Assembly (NCBI GenBank): GCA_015179045.1
Contig: WHUZ01000068.1
Coordinates: forward strand, 1-64,000
DNA length: 64,000 bases
Reading direction: 5' to 3'
From: Kalaharituber pfeilii
Lineage: Eukaryota; Ascomycota; Pezizomycetes; Pezizales; Pezizaceae
Under the pieces are notes generated by a model. It had not been told where the DNA came from. It saw only the letters and a list, made by a program, of their open reading frames with translations, and ran no database searches. Both the position numbers and the translations under genes were made by a program. This document shows positions 1 through 10,390 of the stretch, in pieces. Numbering within the stretch: position 1 is the first letter of the stretch; each line of letters starts with the position of its first letter.

Positions 1-636
1 TAAACGAATCTATTCGTGGATTAACTGGAACAATGCCTTCAGCACAAGTACCGGTAGGTACCTCCATACTTGTGCCAGTTGCTACTACTACCCTTTCACC
101 ACTATTATATTGCCCTCCTCACCACTATCATATTGCGATGGGCAATGCACTACTGGCTACTAGTAACCTGCTACTCTCAGCGCAATACTAGAGTCTAATA
201 TTTATAACTAAATTTTTTTTACTATGCTTTTCAAATTTCTATGCAGTAAACTCTTAGCGAGCGAAAAATCCTAGAAAAATTACTAGATGTGCTATAGGTA
301 TATCTCTAATATTTTTAAAAAAATTTTAGAGTCATACCTATATATCTGAAATCCTCTGCCGTTATAGATATATAATTATGGAATTGGGCTAATACCAAAG
401 ATATTAATTTTGGTAGTTGTATTACCATATAGAGTAGTGAAAATACCTTAGCAAATACCAAGCATCCATTTTAAGCAAGTCTTAAAACTTTTACTAAATC
501 TTTAAACTTTTTAAACTTAATAAATTCTATTTTATATATATTAAAGTAGTAGTTAGAGATTTAAAAAGCTAGTATAAAATAGTTCAGATTTATATTATAA
601 TTTATAGAAATTAGCTAAGAGAAAATTTTTACTATT
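1..636. other. gene-free, AT-rich left edge
   Basis: No coding frame is convincing. From about 181 the sequence turns very AT-rich and stays so to about 900, in contrast to the GC-balanced DNA that follows. The bias fits repeat decay by C-to-T mutation (RIP-like), but I have no intact sister copy in the window to prove it. Confidence 0.5.
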
Positions 637-694
637 TCTTTTTTTTTTTTTTTTATATTATTACTCGCGTGCCGCTCTATAGGCTATGGCGAGG
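637..694 (-). repeat. tail-1 relic (LINE 3' end) in AT-rich DNA
   Basis: An 18-nt T run is followed by the reverse complement of the tail-1 hairpin: ACTCGC on one side, GGCTATGGCGAG on the other. It is the 3' terminus of a minus-strand LINE-type insertion, extremely 5'-truncated. No clear target duplication is seen. Confidence 0.7.
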
Positions 695-950
695 TAAAAT
701 TTTTACTAGAAAGTATATAAGAAAGTAAGCGTTAGACTTAAATAAATATAAGTAGTATTCTAATATTAATTAATATAATATTTTATATTCAAATTAGAGC
801 TTTTATACTTTTTTTCATTATAAATATGTATATATCAATAAGTTATATAGACTATAGAATTGCCTAAAGATACTTATAGCCTCTGCTAAGCTAATCAAGC
901 CTCTGCTTAATTCTGAAAGTAGTTGCTACTTAATATGAGAGTACTCACTG

Positions 951-1211
951 TGGTGACGACGACGGGATGGGTAAAGGCAAGCTTAGCATGGAAGGCACGT
1001 GTTGATAAGGGCAGCACATGAGGCGTTCATGGCTAGCATATATATAGACTTTCTGTACTGTAGCACATACAATCAACAACCTTCTTTTCTCTTCTTTCTC
1101 ATACCCACGCTTTGGCACTCGTACTCGCATTTGGTCGTGCATTCGTGCCGTCAGTTCTCACCGCTCCAGTCCATTGAAAGGCAGTAGTGCATACTATCTG
1201 TCTTGGTCCCT
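951..1211. repeat. dispersed repeat R1, copy 1
   Basis: About 260 bp recurs at 17250-17339 plus 19423-19607, where it is split by a LINE. Shared landmarks are GGCAAGCTT, a CACGTG-type core, a TATA-like stretch before AGACTTTCTGTA, and AGGCAGTAGTG near the end. The layout, a TATA-like box then a pyrimidine-rich stretch, resembles an LTR, but no TG/CA ends or duplication were found. Confidence 0.55.
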
Positions 1212-1276
1212 TGCCCTGCCATAGCGAACAGCTACAAGTGGGGTCACGTGATAAAAAAAAAAAAAAAAAAAAAACA
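1212..1276 (+). mobile_element. tail-2-only retro-insertion with TSD
   Basis: The insert is just the tail-2 hairpin (CCCTGCC...GTGGGG, then TCACGTGA) and about 22 A residues. TTGGTCCCTT occurs immediately on both sides (about 1204-1213 and 1277-1285), the expected mark of target-primed reverse transcription. No coding sequence is carried. It sits just beyond repeat R1. Confidence 0.75.
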
Positions 1277-1450
1277 TTGGTCCCTTCGACCGGCGAGCTG
1301 TGGCTGAAGAACGAAAGTACGACAATTCGCATCTTGGGCATCTTTGGGCTTGCATGAACTCGCACAACTCGCACAAGTCACACAACCCGTACTCTCACAC
1401 TCTCGCACAATTGGCACTTTCGCATACTCGCAGAATTGATAAGGGTAACC
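1277..1450. other. ACTCGCAC-rich spacer
   Basis: Irregular short repeats of CTCGCAC/CTCACAC lie between 1345 and 1435. No gene is seen. Confidence 0.4.
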
Positions 1451-1451
1451 T

Positions 1452-1815
1452 GTCATGCCGCAATAGGAATTAACAGGGATTAGTTCTTGGTAACCACCAT
1501 GCAGCGATCGACCCGAACCACAGAATGCGCTCGAACCGCCGCCATAGCTCTACATCATTCCACATCATTCTACAGCATTCTACAAGCACTCTTCTATGCC
1601 GTCATGTATGTTTCTATTTCCATCTGTCTTCTTCTATGTTGTCATGTCCAAGTTCATGCAATACTCGTACCTGCTACTTCTGTTCACTCTCTCTCGTCTA
1701 TATATACCTCTCCTACCCGCCTGTATGTAGTCTCCACTGGTCAACGTACGCTCATTCTCTCTCCTACCTCGTCTCTCCCTGTGTACCTGCTCCTTCGTAG
1801 CACCCGCGATCGTGA
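1452..1815 (+). repeat. LTR copy, inverted relative to the internal region
   Basis: Matches the right LTR in reverse orientation. It carries a TATA-like stretch (about 1700) and starts with TG. Compared with the right copy it has about 30 extra bases near 1600-1640. It joins the protease coding region at about 1815, where homology to the LTR stops abruptly. Confidence 0.75.
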
Positions 1816-2285
1816 GATATTCAAGGGTGGCAGGCAATGTGAATGACAGAATGCAGAAGTAAAGTCAACCTCATCTTTAGCCCAATTGATAACAGGATTG
1901 TGCAAACGCAACCAAGGAATACCTAGAACAATATCATAATCCTTCATTGGAATAACATGCAAAGGGACCTTCTCAGAATGTGAGTGAATAGACAGGGTTA
2001 TAGGCACAGTATAATGAGTAACAGAACCAGACGAAATAGAAGAACCATTAATTACTTCAAGATCAATAGGTGTAGGGTGGCGAAGGAGTGGTATAGGATA
2101 TCTGTCAATAAAGGGGCGGTTTATGAAATCTGACGAAGCACCACAATCAATCACGATAGTAACAGGAGTACAAACAGAACTAGAACGGAGTAAACCATTG
2201 ACAATGAGATGAGAGTCAGAGGTCGGTCTGGTATAATAAAGAAGAATATCGCCCTCGGTAAAGCTCAGAGCAGGGCGGTTTAGTT
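1816..2285 (-). pseudogene. retropepsin-like aspartic protease fragment
   Basis: The frame contains IDCGASSDFI, the D-S/C-G-A-S active-site motif of Ty3/gypsy proteases, and downstream DIVLGIPWL, the conserved ILG-W region. It normally matures Gag-Pol inside the virus-like particle. Upstream the frame reads LNRPALSF and LIVNG, typical of the gag-pro linker. It is offset from the gag frame by one base near 2285, either a programmed shift or decay. At 1816 it runs straight into the inverted LTR, so RT, RNase H and integrase are absent. Confidence 0.8.
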
Positions 2286-3332
2286 CGTCTGAGCTGGTTC
2301 TTTCCCTGAACTGTCCTCAGCTGTAGTAGTGAAGGAGATATTGACACGCTCTTTCTTCTTTGGGTCCTGCTTGGTACTAGAAGTGAGCTGTTGGGTCTGA
2401 GTATTGGATCGACATTCAGCAGCTTTGTGTCCTGGTTTGGCACAGAGAAGGCAGAGTTTGCACTTAAGCCGGCGAGCACGTTCTTGTGGCGAGAGATCAC
2501 GATTAGTAGGGATACGCTGGGGAGCGGGCTTAGTACTGACTACGGAAAGATCAATTGGCTCAGGATCAGATCGATTGGTCTTCGATGCCCACTCAGAGGA
2601 GGTGCGAAATTCTCGGTTTCGTTCGAACAAGCGGTTATCTATGCGTACGGCCCTTTCAATTAGTTCAGAAAGCTGCTTGGGGCGTTCTTCCTTAACTAGT
2701 TCATCCTTAACCCTATCCTTAAGGCTCCTATAGAACCGCCAGATGAGTGCCTCTTCATTCCAATTAAGGAACGAGGTGAGTTGCTGAAAACGTGATGCGT
2801 AGTCTGCCGCAGAACCGACTTGTCGCAGGCGTTCAATCGCTCTTTCCGCATTGGCGCGAGTGTCAATATCACCATAGGTCTGTTGTAGTGCTTGACAGAA
2901 GGCGTCGAAATTGTCCAAAAGCGCTGAGGTAGTGTGCTGATGTAGAGTGCGGAGGTGAGGCTCAAACTACAGAAAGGCGGCACCCTTGAGGAATGAGGCG
3001 GCATAAAGAACCTTCGATCGTTCGGTAGGAAACTCGTGGGGATGCACTTCGATGTAGAGATAGATCTGCGAAAGGAAGGAGCGAAGCTTCGATCGGTTCC
3101 CTGTAAAAATGTCCGGTGCCTTGGTCTTCGGCGCATGATCAGTAGTAGTGGAACCTGAGGTGGGAGTCGCTGAGCGGAGGGTAGCAACTGTAGTATGGAG
3201 TTGTTGTACAGTGCTCTGTAGGTCCTGGAAGTACGATCGCAACTCAGGAGGCATAGTGAACCGATCGAGAATCGAGGCAGAGTCCTGAGACGTAGCGCTA
3301 GTTGATGGCGTCATGAAGGGAGCAGTTGGCAA
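2280..3332 (-). pseudogene. Ty3/gypsy gag with one internal stop
   Basis: The frame starts at the Met at 3332. It has a capsid-like retrotransposon gag domain (about residues 90-250, with LNWNEEALIWRFYRSL) and a zinc knuckle C-x2-C-x4-H-x4-C (LCLLCAKPGHKAAEC). A TAG at about 2966 interrupts the frame where related Gag proteins have Trp, as TGG-to-TAG would give; the frame continues intact afterwards to 2280. Gag would form the particle shell. The start was chosen because it lies just after the LTR and leader. The single nonsense change fits G-to-A decay. Confidence 0.85.
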
Positions 3333-3439
3333 CGAGGTGACCCTTCCGGAGGAAGCGTTTCGCGCATAAGGGTGTCGTCCATAGCGATTCGTAGCAGGCG
3401 CGATAAGGGTGACTGGTCAAACTGTAAGGGCGACGCTGG

Positions 3440-3775
3440 AATCAGTAGGCGGAGGCACGATCGCGAGTGCTACGAAGGAGCAGGCACACAGGGAGAGACG
3501 AGGTAGGAGAGAGAATGAGCGTACGTTGACCAGTGGAGACTACATACAGGCGGGTAGGAGAGGTATATATAGACGAGAGAGATTGAACAGAAGTAGCAGG
3601 TACGAGTATTGCATGAACTTGGACATGACATAGAAGAGTGCTTGTAGAATGCTGTAGAATGAGGTGGAATGATGTAGAGCTATGGCGGCGGTTCGAGAGC
3701 ATTCTATGGTTCGGGTCGATCGCTGCATGGTGGTTACCAAGAACTAATCCCTGTTAATTCCTATTGCGGCATGAC
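3440..3775 (-). repeat. 5' LTR of the gypsy remnant
   Basis: Read on minus from 3775 it starts TGTCATGCC, has a TATATATA box at about 3568, and lies directly upstream of gag. Its 3' border, expected to end in CA before a primer site, could not be fixed; homology with the left copy ends near 3470. Confidence 0.7.
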
Positions 3776-3915
3776 ATAACCATCTTGGTACTAGAGATCT
3801 CAGAAGGCACGCAGCTGCCAACATCAGCATTGCACGCACCATCAGCCTCACACGCACCGCGCCAGGTCCGCAGTCCTCGCTTTTCCAGTTTTCCCTGCTG
3901 TCTTAACTGCGCTGA

Positions 3916-4113
3916 TTGCTGCCTGAGAGTCTGCAAGCAGTTACAGAAAAGGATGGAAACATCGAATGGCAACGAGAATGGTTCGCCGCGCAACTCCGAA
4001 AGAAAGAATCCGAGATGCTTGAGGCTAGTTGTATTACAGTTGAGGACGACGACTCTGTGGAAATGATTAATGGAAAGCCGGTTGTATACATCGCCACAGA
4101 GGTCAGGCCCTGA
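3916..4113 (+). CDS. short hypothetical frame
   Basis: A 65-codon open frame with hydrophilic, gene-like composition (EKDGNIEWQREWF, then an acidic EDDD patch). No family is recognised. It may be the end of a degenerate gene or retroelement frame. It lies just outside the gypsy remnant, with no promoter or partner evident. Confidence 0.25.
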   Translation: MLPESLQAVTEKDGNIEWQREWFAAQLRKKESEMLEASCITVEDDDSVEMINGKPVVYIATEVRP

Positions 4114-4889
4114 ATTCTACACTTAGTATGTCGCTAAGTTAACCAAGAGGTTAACTGCTACGCTAAGCGCAGGTCAGTTCACAGTAATATAATACTGAAA
4201 AAGCGCCTCACAGTCAGAAGGCGAGTCATTGTGTGCACATACAGCCTCTACCCCCTCGCTGCAGCACCCCTCCGACAGGGAGGCGGGTTACTGCTAGTCT
4301 CTTTCTAACTAGATGATCATGTGCTTTCAGCTTACTTGTTTTTTTGGGCGGATGCACGTGATACAGTCCAGGTAACTTAGTACTCTACACCTCAAGAAGT
4401 ATATGGTATACGAAGTTATAACCTACCACCCCCAATACACCTCTGGTGAGACTACCAATGCCAGAGCCACCCCAATACCGTACTAGTATAGTACCAGTGT
4501 GCTGGAAAGCTTTTTGTCTTGGGAAGCTTGATTGCACGTGTCAAGGGGCGCAAATTTGGCAAATGAGGGTCAACCAAGAACAGGAGTGTGTACCAGCCAG
4601 CAGATCACCAGATCTGCGTTCTGGTCCCCTACGATAGAGATTCGGCTTACCAGCAAAATAGCATTGTCTTTTCTAATTTGGATACCGGTAGCGCCTAGCT
4701 ACGTAAGTGACAAGAAACTTGAGTCCCAGATATGATGCTAAGTTCTTTATTTTTATTTTTATTTATTTTTTTATTTTGAGTGAGTAGAATACATGTACTC
4801 TACAATAAGAACCCGCCAATGCATAACCGCTAATGCCTATACTATAGGCATCGCAACCTAACAAAGAGTATACATATGCACACAAAAAC
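4114..4889. other. gene-free stretch
   Basis: No convincing gene. It includes an AT-simple tract at 4745-4780. The last 100 bases probably are the untranslated part of the LINE that ends in the tail at 4890. Confidence 0.4.
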
Positions 4890-4945
4890 CTCGCCATAGC
4901 TCACAGGGCGGCACCCGAGTAATGATATTAAAAAAAAAAAAAAAA
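4890..4945 (+). repeat. tail-1 hairpin with poly(A)
   Basis: CTCGCCATAGC...GGGCGGCACCCGAG is followed by TAATGATATT and 15 A residues. The outer 3' strand has one base changed (CCGAG for GCGAG). It marks the 3' end of a plus-strand LINE-type insertion. No TSD was identified. Confidence 0.8.
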
Positions 4946-5135
4946 GCTCAAAAAATGAAAATAAAAGAAAAAAAAAGCAGTAATCGAAACATACCCTGCT
5001 GATAAAACATGTACGTAAGAAAGTAAGAAAAACTCATCTCGAATTCAGGCTCCTCTCGCAGATAGCTTTCACCCTTGCTTTGTTTTTCGCCCTTGCCCCT
5101 GGCTTGGGAAAACATCAAGATCACCGGATCAGATA

Positions 5136-6400
5136 CTAGTCTCGTCCCATGAGATATCGCATGGTCGAATAAATGCCGACGCCCAGTACAGCAATTGTGA
5201 TGGCCACGCGTTCCAAGTTCCACCCCCTTTCTTCCTCTTCCTCCAGCACAGGCCCATTCTCTAGGTCCAGTGCATAGGGATGGTTACAAGAACTTCTCGG
5301 CGGGAGTTGAATAATTGGACGGTAACCAACAACTCTTGCCCTCCCCTCATCAGCTCGTTCGTGCGTGCTGAAAGTGCTAGCGGAAGCCGGTTGCGGAGTA
5401 CGTGTCGCCGTCGAAGAGTAAGTTCTGCTACTTTGCGGAGCAGGGATTTCCACATGCGGGAAATTAAATGCCGGTACGCTCGGCGCTATGGATGGTGCAA
5501 AGTTAGAGCGAGATGCATGTGACGCTGTGGCCGACGACGGATCTATACGTGATGTCAAGTTGGGGTGAGATGCACGCGATGCTGAGCCCAGCAATGGAGT
5601 TGTCGGTGTTGCCAAGTTGGAACGAAATGCATATGACGCTGAGGTCGATGGTGGATCTGCGGGTAATCTCCGTCTGCGACGAGATGCAAGTGATGCCGGA
5701 GCCACCACTGGACCTTGCCTTCTCGCTGATGTGCGCCTCCTGCTTGTCTCCACTGGCCCAAGTCTCCCCTCCCATGTCGGATTTCTGATCAGTATCTCCC
5801 TCCGCAGCTGCGTGAGTGCATCCGGGTCCAGCTTTGCCCTCCCACGCGCTAGCGGCGAAAGGGCGGTAGTCGGCACTCTGAATGGTTTTGAGGCTTCCAC
5901 GTATGACCTCCTGGAGAAAGGCGAGCCATGAGTGATAACGACCTTTAGACCCCTTTCGGGACTGTTATCGATGTCCGGATTCGGGGGGTCGAAGTAAAGG
6001 GGGAGGTATTTGAATCGCATGTTAGGATCCTGGAATCTGTCCTCCAGAGGTGTGCCTCCAAAGGACGTGATCTAGGGCATGAGATCAGCGATATAGATTC
6101 ATTGAAGTAAATATATTATAATCTCTTCCAACATCAAGGAATCTTATATTTTCCCCACTCATTCTTCCATATAAATTTCCACAATGTTGTGGCGCTTCCG
6201 GTTTGTTTCCGCATCCCAACTAGACCAACACTAAAATGGAGAAAGATCTAAGTACATACCCCACAAATCACAACCTGTCCTTGCTCAACCCCACCAGCAA
6301 CTGCTACCGGATGGTTAAGCTGGCCCTCCTCAACATCATCGATAGTTTGACCGGCCCCGAGCCATAATATATCACCTGGAACTGGAACTCTAAGAGCCAT
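5136..6400 (-). CDS. tail-anchored protein of a fungal PGDILW-type family
   Basis: Two exons on minus: 6400-6260 and 6071-5136, with an intron (6259-6072, GTATGT...CCCTAG) in phase 0. They give 358 residues. The N-terminus reads PVPGDILWLG, then HPVAVAG, TSFGGTPLEDRF and KYLPLYFDPPNPD, a block order I associate with a widespread uncharacterised ascomycete family. The middle is Ser/Ala/Arg-rich with at least three imperfect repeats around ASRSNL. Near the C-terminus an acidic run (EEEEER) precedes one hydrophobic segment (about residues 336-354) and a short polar end, so the protein is probably tail-anchored. The start was chosen at the first Met of the conserved block. No enzymatic motif is seen and the function is unknown. 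Confidence 0.85.
6072..6259 (-). other. intron of the tail-anchored protein gene
   Basis: 188 bp with donor GTATGT and acceptor CCCTAG. Splicing joins VICG to ITSFGG and keeps the frame, which is the main support for the gene model. Confidence 0.8.
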
Positions 6401-7133
6401 AACGGGTCCCAAAGTTGTACGGGATTATAGTTGTTGGTCGCAGGTCTGTCGTCACAGCGGTGGTTCTTCCCCTTTTGCAAAAAGAATCCCAGGAACCGCC
6501 CGCACACTTGTCGAAAAAGACCGGCGATTGAGGGTCTGTTCCTCATTTTATAAATTTCAGAACGAGAGCAAGCGCAACCCTGTATAGTTATGGTAAAGCT
6601 CTCGCTCAGCTGGAAAGGGTCTGTTGTAACGAGTCTCCACAATCCTGAGTTGTACTAAGCCTCACAAAACGTGCCGCGTCAGGAGCAACGCTTACCAATC
6701 GTCCCACTGCGGGCCGCGCGATCGGTGTGCCAAGCATGTTTTGTGTTCCTTAGTTTGCGCGTTAAAAGCGGCTGACTGCATGAATTAGCCGGCAATTGCA
6801 AGCAAACATTGGACTGATTGTCACAGAAGCGTTGTGCGTCATGGCTTTGTTGGCAGTCTCAACCCTTTTATTTTGAGGCGATGTGCCTGGTTTGGTAACA
6901 TTGCCCCGCGATGTCTGTGGTTGCAATTGAGGCCTAGCGAACCGCTAAGCCCCATTCATCGCAGTCTCATAATGACTAGCCAGTGAGATCACACTGCACG
7001 CTCGCGATAGATTGGATGCTGAGGGTTTCATATGTGATTCGTTAATTGCCATTCGCCGGCGGTGCTCCAACACAATTGAATGTTGAGAGAGCTCTGACTC
7101 GGGGCTTGTATTCGCCAAGGCGCACCGCATAAG
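6401..7133. other. intergenic, upstream of the minus-strand gene
   Basis: Contains the likely promoter of the gene at 6400-5136. No TATA box stands out. Open frames on either strand are short and lack features of real proteins. Confidence 0.4.
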
Positions 7134-7563
7134 TTACAGACCGCTGGAGCGCCTATGCGGGCAGGTTATGGTGCTAGCAGGCTTATTGGGAGGCAAGGGC
7201 TTCAGAAACTGGAGCCACAAGATAGGAAAGGAAAAGAGGTCGGAGTGCAGGGAGAGCGAAGAGACGGCATGGTACGTCTGGAATTATTGCAGAGTATGAG
7301 AACGGAGATGGCCAGGGATAGCAGAGGCAGTGAAGATCCGCCGAAGGCGAAGGAGGGCGAGAGAGATCCCCTGGCAGAGATGCTGGAGTGGGCGTGGCGA
7401 TAACGGGCGGTTTTCACATTGTGTGACTTATTTTAATAGTTGTCGTAACTTCCATGGAGCGGACGGAACGGGCAGGGAGTTCCTTTTCTTTCTCCTTTTC
7501 TTTCCTTTCCACTTCCATATGTAACTAATCTCGAAGGGCGGCATGCGAGTAATAAAAAAAAAA
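7134..7563 (+). mobile_element. 5'-truncated LINE-1 fragment
   Basis: Encodes the extreme C-terminus of LINE ORF2 (RPLERL, LAGLLGGKGF, HKIGKEK) followed by an untranslated region shared with the copy ending at 44795. The knuckle is degraded. The tail at 7531-7563 has lost the first half of the hairpin: CTCGAAGGGCGGCATGCGAG, then TAAT and A residues. Confidence 0.75.
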
Positions 7564-7574
7564 AGATCTACTGC

Positions 7575-7618
7575 GCATAACCGGGATATTGCGCATAACC
7601 GGGATATTGCGCACTTTC
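7575..7618. repeat. tandem TGCGCATAACCGGGATAT
   Basis: Two and a partial third copy of an 18-bp unit lie directly behind the LINE poly(A). Confidence 0.8.
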
Positions 7619-7619
7619 G

Positions 7620-8265
7620 GAACATGCGAATTTTTGCAGTAGTGGCTGCAATTCATGTGCGAGTATTATGAAACTTTAGGATGATGTTTTTAACATATCC
7701 TGAAATATATTCTGTGCCCCAGATTGCATCTATCGGAGGACAGCATAGTGTACTGTACTGAGATATACCTAATTAGGCAATAGGGCACTTCTGTTTATAA
7801 AATTAGACACAGACCAGCTAGAGTGTTGATATGCTTAATTACATATCAGCATATGCCCATGATTATATATACCAAGTTTGGTGCTGATATGAGTATTGTA
7901 GCAGAAGTGCTGACTGAAAATATTCAAAAGTAGCAGCAATTTAGTAGTAATAGAAGCAGGCAGGCTAATGGGAGATACAATAGGCTTGAATATGAGTGGA
8001 GAGGGTTCTTACAGCTAAAGCATATGGGAAAGATTTATTTTTGGCAGTCTTAGTCTCCTATATAATGATTGGAAGTACATGAAATAAGATACTAGTATCT
8101 ATATTTAGTAAGATATAATATAGTGTATAGTTTAATATAGTAGGTATATGAGATTTTATAATAGAGTAAATTAATTATAATATATCTAAAATTATAGATA
8201 ATAAGTTTGATACTAATATAAGTTTTATGAAAGAAGTAGTAGCTAAAAATATTTAGAAAGAGTAG
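7620..8265. repeat. AT-rich duplicated and diverged tract
   Basis: About 7850-7935 and 8175-8260 are two versions of one sequence (TTTGGTGCTGATATGAGT against TTTGATACTAATATAAGT). The second differs mostly by G-to-A or C-to-T changes, as expected of RIP-like decay. No gene. Confidence 0.55.
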
Positions 8266-8803
8266 TGTAACGTCGGTGGCTAGGCTTGGGCAGAGGTCTT
8301 GCCAAGGGGTACGGTCAGCTTAGGTATCGGCGGCGGTTCGGCGGCTATGGGTCAAGGACTATGGCGGCGGCGGGTCGAGGACTACGGCAGTAGCGGGTCG
8401 GCGGCTAGGGGTCACGGACTATAGCAAGAGCAGCGGCGGAGGAGTAGGAGAAACCAGATGGGTTTATTAATTAACAAGACAATGGACAAGGAGAAGAAGA
8501 GCTATCTATAGAGGCGGGCTTGGGGCCCTTATATACTGGGGAATTAACATAGAAAGGGAATACAGGACTATAACGATATGAGAAAGAGAATCCGGAATGC
8601 AAGAATGGTAATAGTGATGCTAATATTGGAAGGCATATCAATGAGCTGTCAGAGGACTAATCAACTGGACCGGGACGGCTTGTCAAGCCTTTCCCAGTCG
8701 GCTATTAGTAAGGTCTCACCTTCCGGCTTGGCACGTCGGCTCGGTTTGACTTGTCGACTGTGGAAAAGGATGATATCAATGCGTGCATAGGTGCGCTGTG
8801 ACA
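8266..8803 (-). repeat. 3' LTR of a chromovirus
   Basis: 538 bp, TGTCAC on the minus 5' side and GTTACA at the 3' side, so canonical TG...CA. A polypurine tract abuts its start. A TATATAAGGG-type box lies at about 8528-8540 on minus. An internal GC-rich part (8320-8440) holds imperfect repeats around GGGTCAAGGACTATGGCGGC. A decayed relative is at 23330-23605. Confidence 0.8.
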
Positions 8804-8804
8804 G

Positions 8805-8818
8805 TATCTCCCCCTCTA
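8805..8818 (-). other. polypurine tract for plus-strand priming
   Basis: On minus the sequence CTAGAGGGGGAGATAC lies immediately before the LTR start. This is the expected position and composition of the primer for plus-strand DNA synthesis. Confidence 0.7.
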
Positions 8819-8839
8819 GATGGTGAGCACCTGCGAGGC

Positions 8840-10390
8840 CTAGGGCTTCAGTTTTGGCTTATTTGGATACTGCTGGTGAAAGAGTTTTATTAGGTCAGGT
8901 GCATTTTCCAAGTCTGCAGCAGGCTGCCAAGAGGGGTCGTTGTAACCTTTCCACTTCACCAAGTACTGCAGATGACATCAATAGAGCCTCGAGTCCAGAA
9001 CAGCCTCAACTTTCCATTCTTCTTCATCATCAATAATGATAGGCGGCAGCGGCGGTTCTACCTGTCCTGGTAGCAGATCTTTGGCTGCAAGTTCCAATAA
9101 GGATATATGGAACACAGGATGGATTTTTATTGTGTGGAGAAGTTCAAGCCTATAGATATGAGTACTGACAGCTGCCAGCACTTTGAATAGGCCTACTTTC
9201 TTGTGGTCGAGTTTCTTGCAGGGTCGTTGAGTGCTCAGGTACCTGCTTGATAACCAGACATGGTCTTCAGGCAGAAGCCTCGATGCTGGGATCCTACTGT
9301 GGTTGGCGTACTCAGCTTGCCGGAGTTGGGCATGTTGTATTTCGGCCTTTAACATCCCATACAGCTCAGTCAGCTTGTTGATATGATCTTTGGCATTGAA
9401 ACAGGCTATTCCTCTAGCGGCGGTAGTAGTGGCAGCCGTGAGCATATTGTCGGGGGAGGGATCGATGAACCGTGGGTGGAACCCGAAGTTTGCCTGGAAT
9501 GGAGACATTTTGGTGGACTCAGAAACGTGGTTGTTGGCTGCGAATTCGGCCATAGGTAAGAACTTTAACCAATCATCTTGCTGATAGCTACCATAGGCCC
9601 TTAGGTACTGCTCCATGATGGCATTCATTCTTTCTGATTGTCCATCTGTTTCGGGGTGGTAGGCTGTCGATAGCCGAGCTTCGATGTTTAGGAGCTTGCG
9701 GGCCTCGGTCTGATATAATTGAATGTGGTAGGCCATGGAGCTTCCATACATGGTCAAGATACAGCTGGGCAAGGTCTTCGGCGGTAGCAGTTTCCGTTTG
9801 TTGGGCATAGATGTCGCATCTTAGTCAGTCGGTCCACTACCATCAGGATAGCATTGAATCCCTGACACTCAGGCAATCCGACAACGAAGTCCATAGTGAG
9901 GTGCTGCCACGGCTGCTCAGGTAACTCCATTAACTTCATCGTTCCGTAAGGGGCGTGCCGGGAAGATTTCACTCGTCGGCAGGTGTGGCAGTTCCTGCAG
10001 TACTGTTCAACATCCTTACGGATCGAGGGCCAGGTGTATGTTCTGAGGATCAGTTCGAGAGTCTTGGCCACTCCTGGATGCCCAGCAGCAGGCAGGTCAT
10101 GATGTTCTTGGATGATGGCCAGTCGGAGGGGGGCGTAGTCCGGTACGTACAACCTTCCACAATGGTATAATCGATCATTCCTTGCCTCACACTCGCTCAG
10201 ACTGATGCCTGGATGTCGTCGCTGGCCTTTCCGCAGAGCGGTTAGGACCTCCCGAGGCCTAGGATCCCTTTCATAGGCCTCCTTCCATAGGGTTTGGCGG
10301 TCGAATTCCCAGCTCGGGTCGGGAGTTCCGGTGGCAACGGCATCAATGGCATCAACGGCGTAGCTGTTCGCCATGGCAGGGCCAACAGCC
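8840..10390 (-). pseudogene. Ty3/gypsy chromovirus integrase and chromodomain
   Basis: Read on minus: the zinc-binding H2C2 domain (HHDLPAAGHPGV ... CRNCHTC), the start of the catalytic core (TMDFVVGLPE, first Asp), the block around the second Asp (SDRGPQ in the third frame), then [13 protein letters not shown] with the catalytic Glu. About 30 bases seem deleted at 9690-9720 and the frame shifts there, so it is dead. After PVFHISLLE the frame reaches a chromodomain (QYLVKWKGYNDPSW) interrupted by one TGA where Arg (CGA) is expected. It ends just before the polypurine tract. Upstream of about 10390 protein similarity stops, so RT and RNase H are missing. Confidence 0.85.

Larger units (their letters stand above)
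1451..3775 (-). mobile_element. Ty3/gypsy remnant with inverted LTRs
   Basis: A gag-protease segment on the minus strand is bounded by two copies of one LTR-like sequence in opposite orientation. Both begin TGTCATGCCGCAATAGG (left on plus from about 1452, right on minus from about 3775) and stay near-identical to CGCGATCGTG. Normal LTRs are direct repeats, so the left copy was inverted or arose by self-integration or recombination. Reverse transcriptase and integrase are missing, so the element is dead. Confidence 0.8.
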
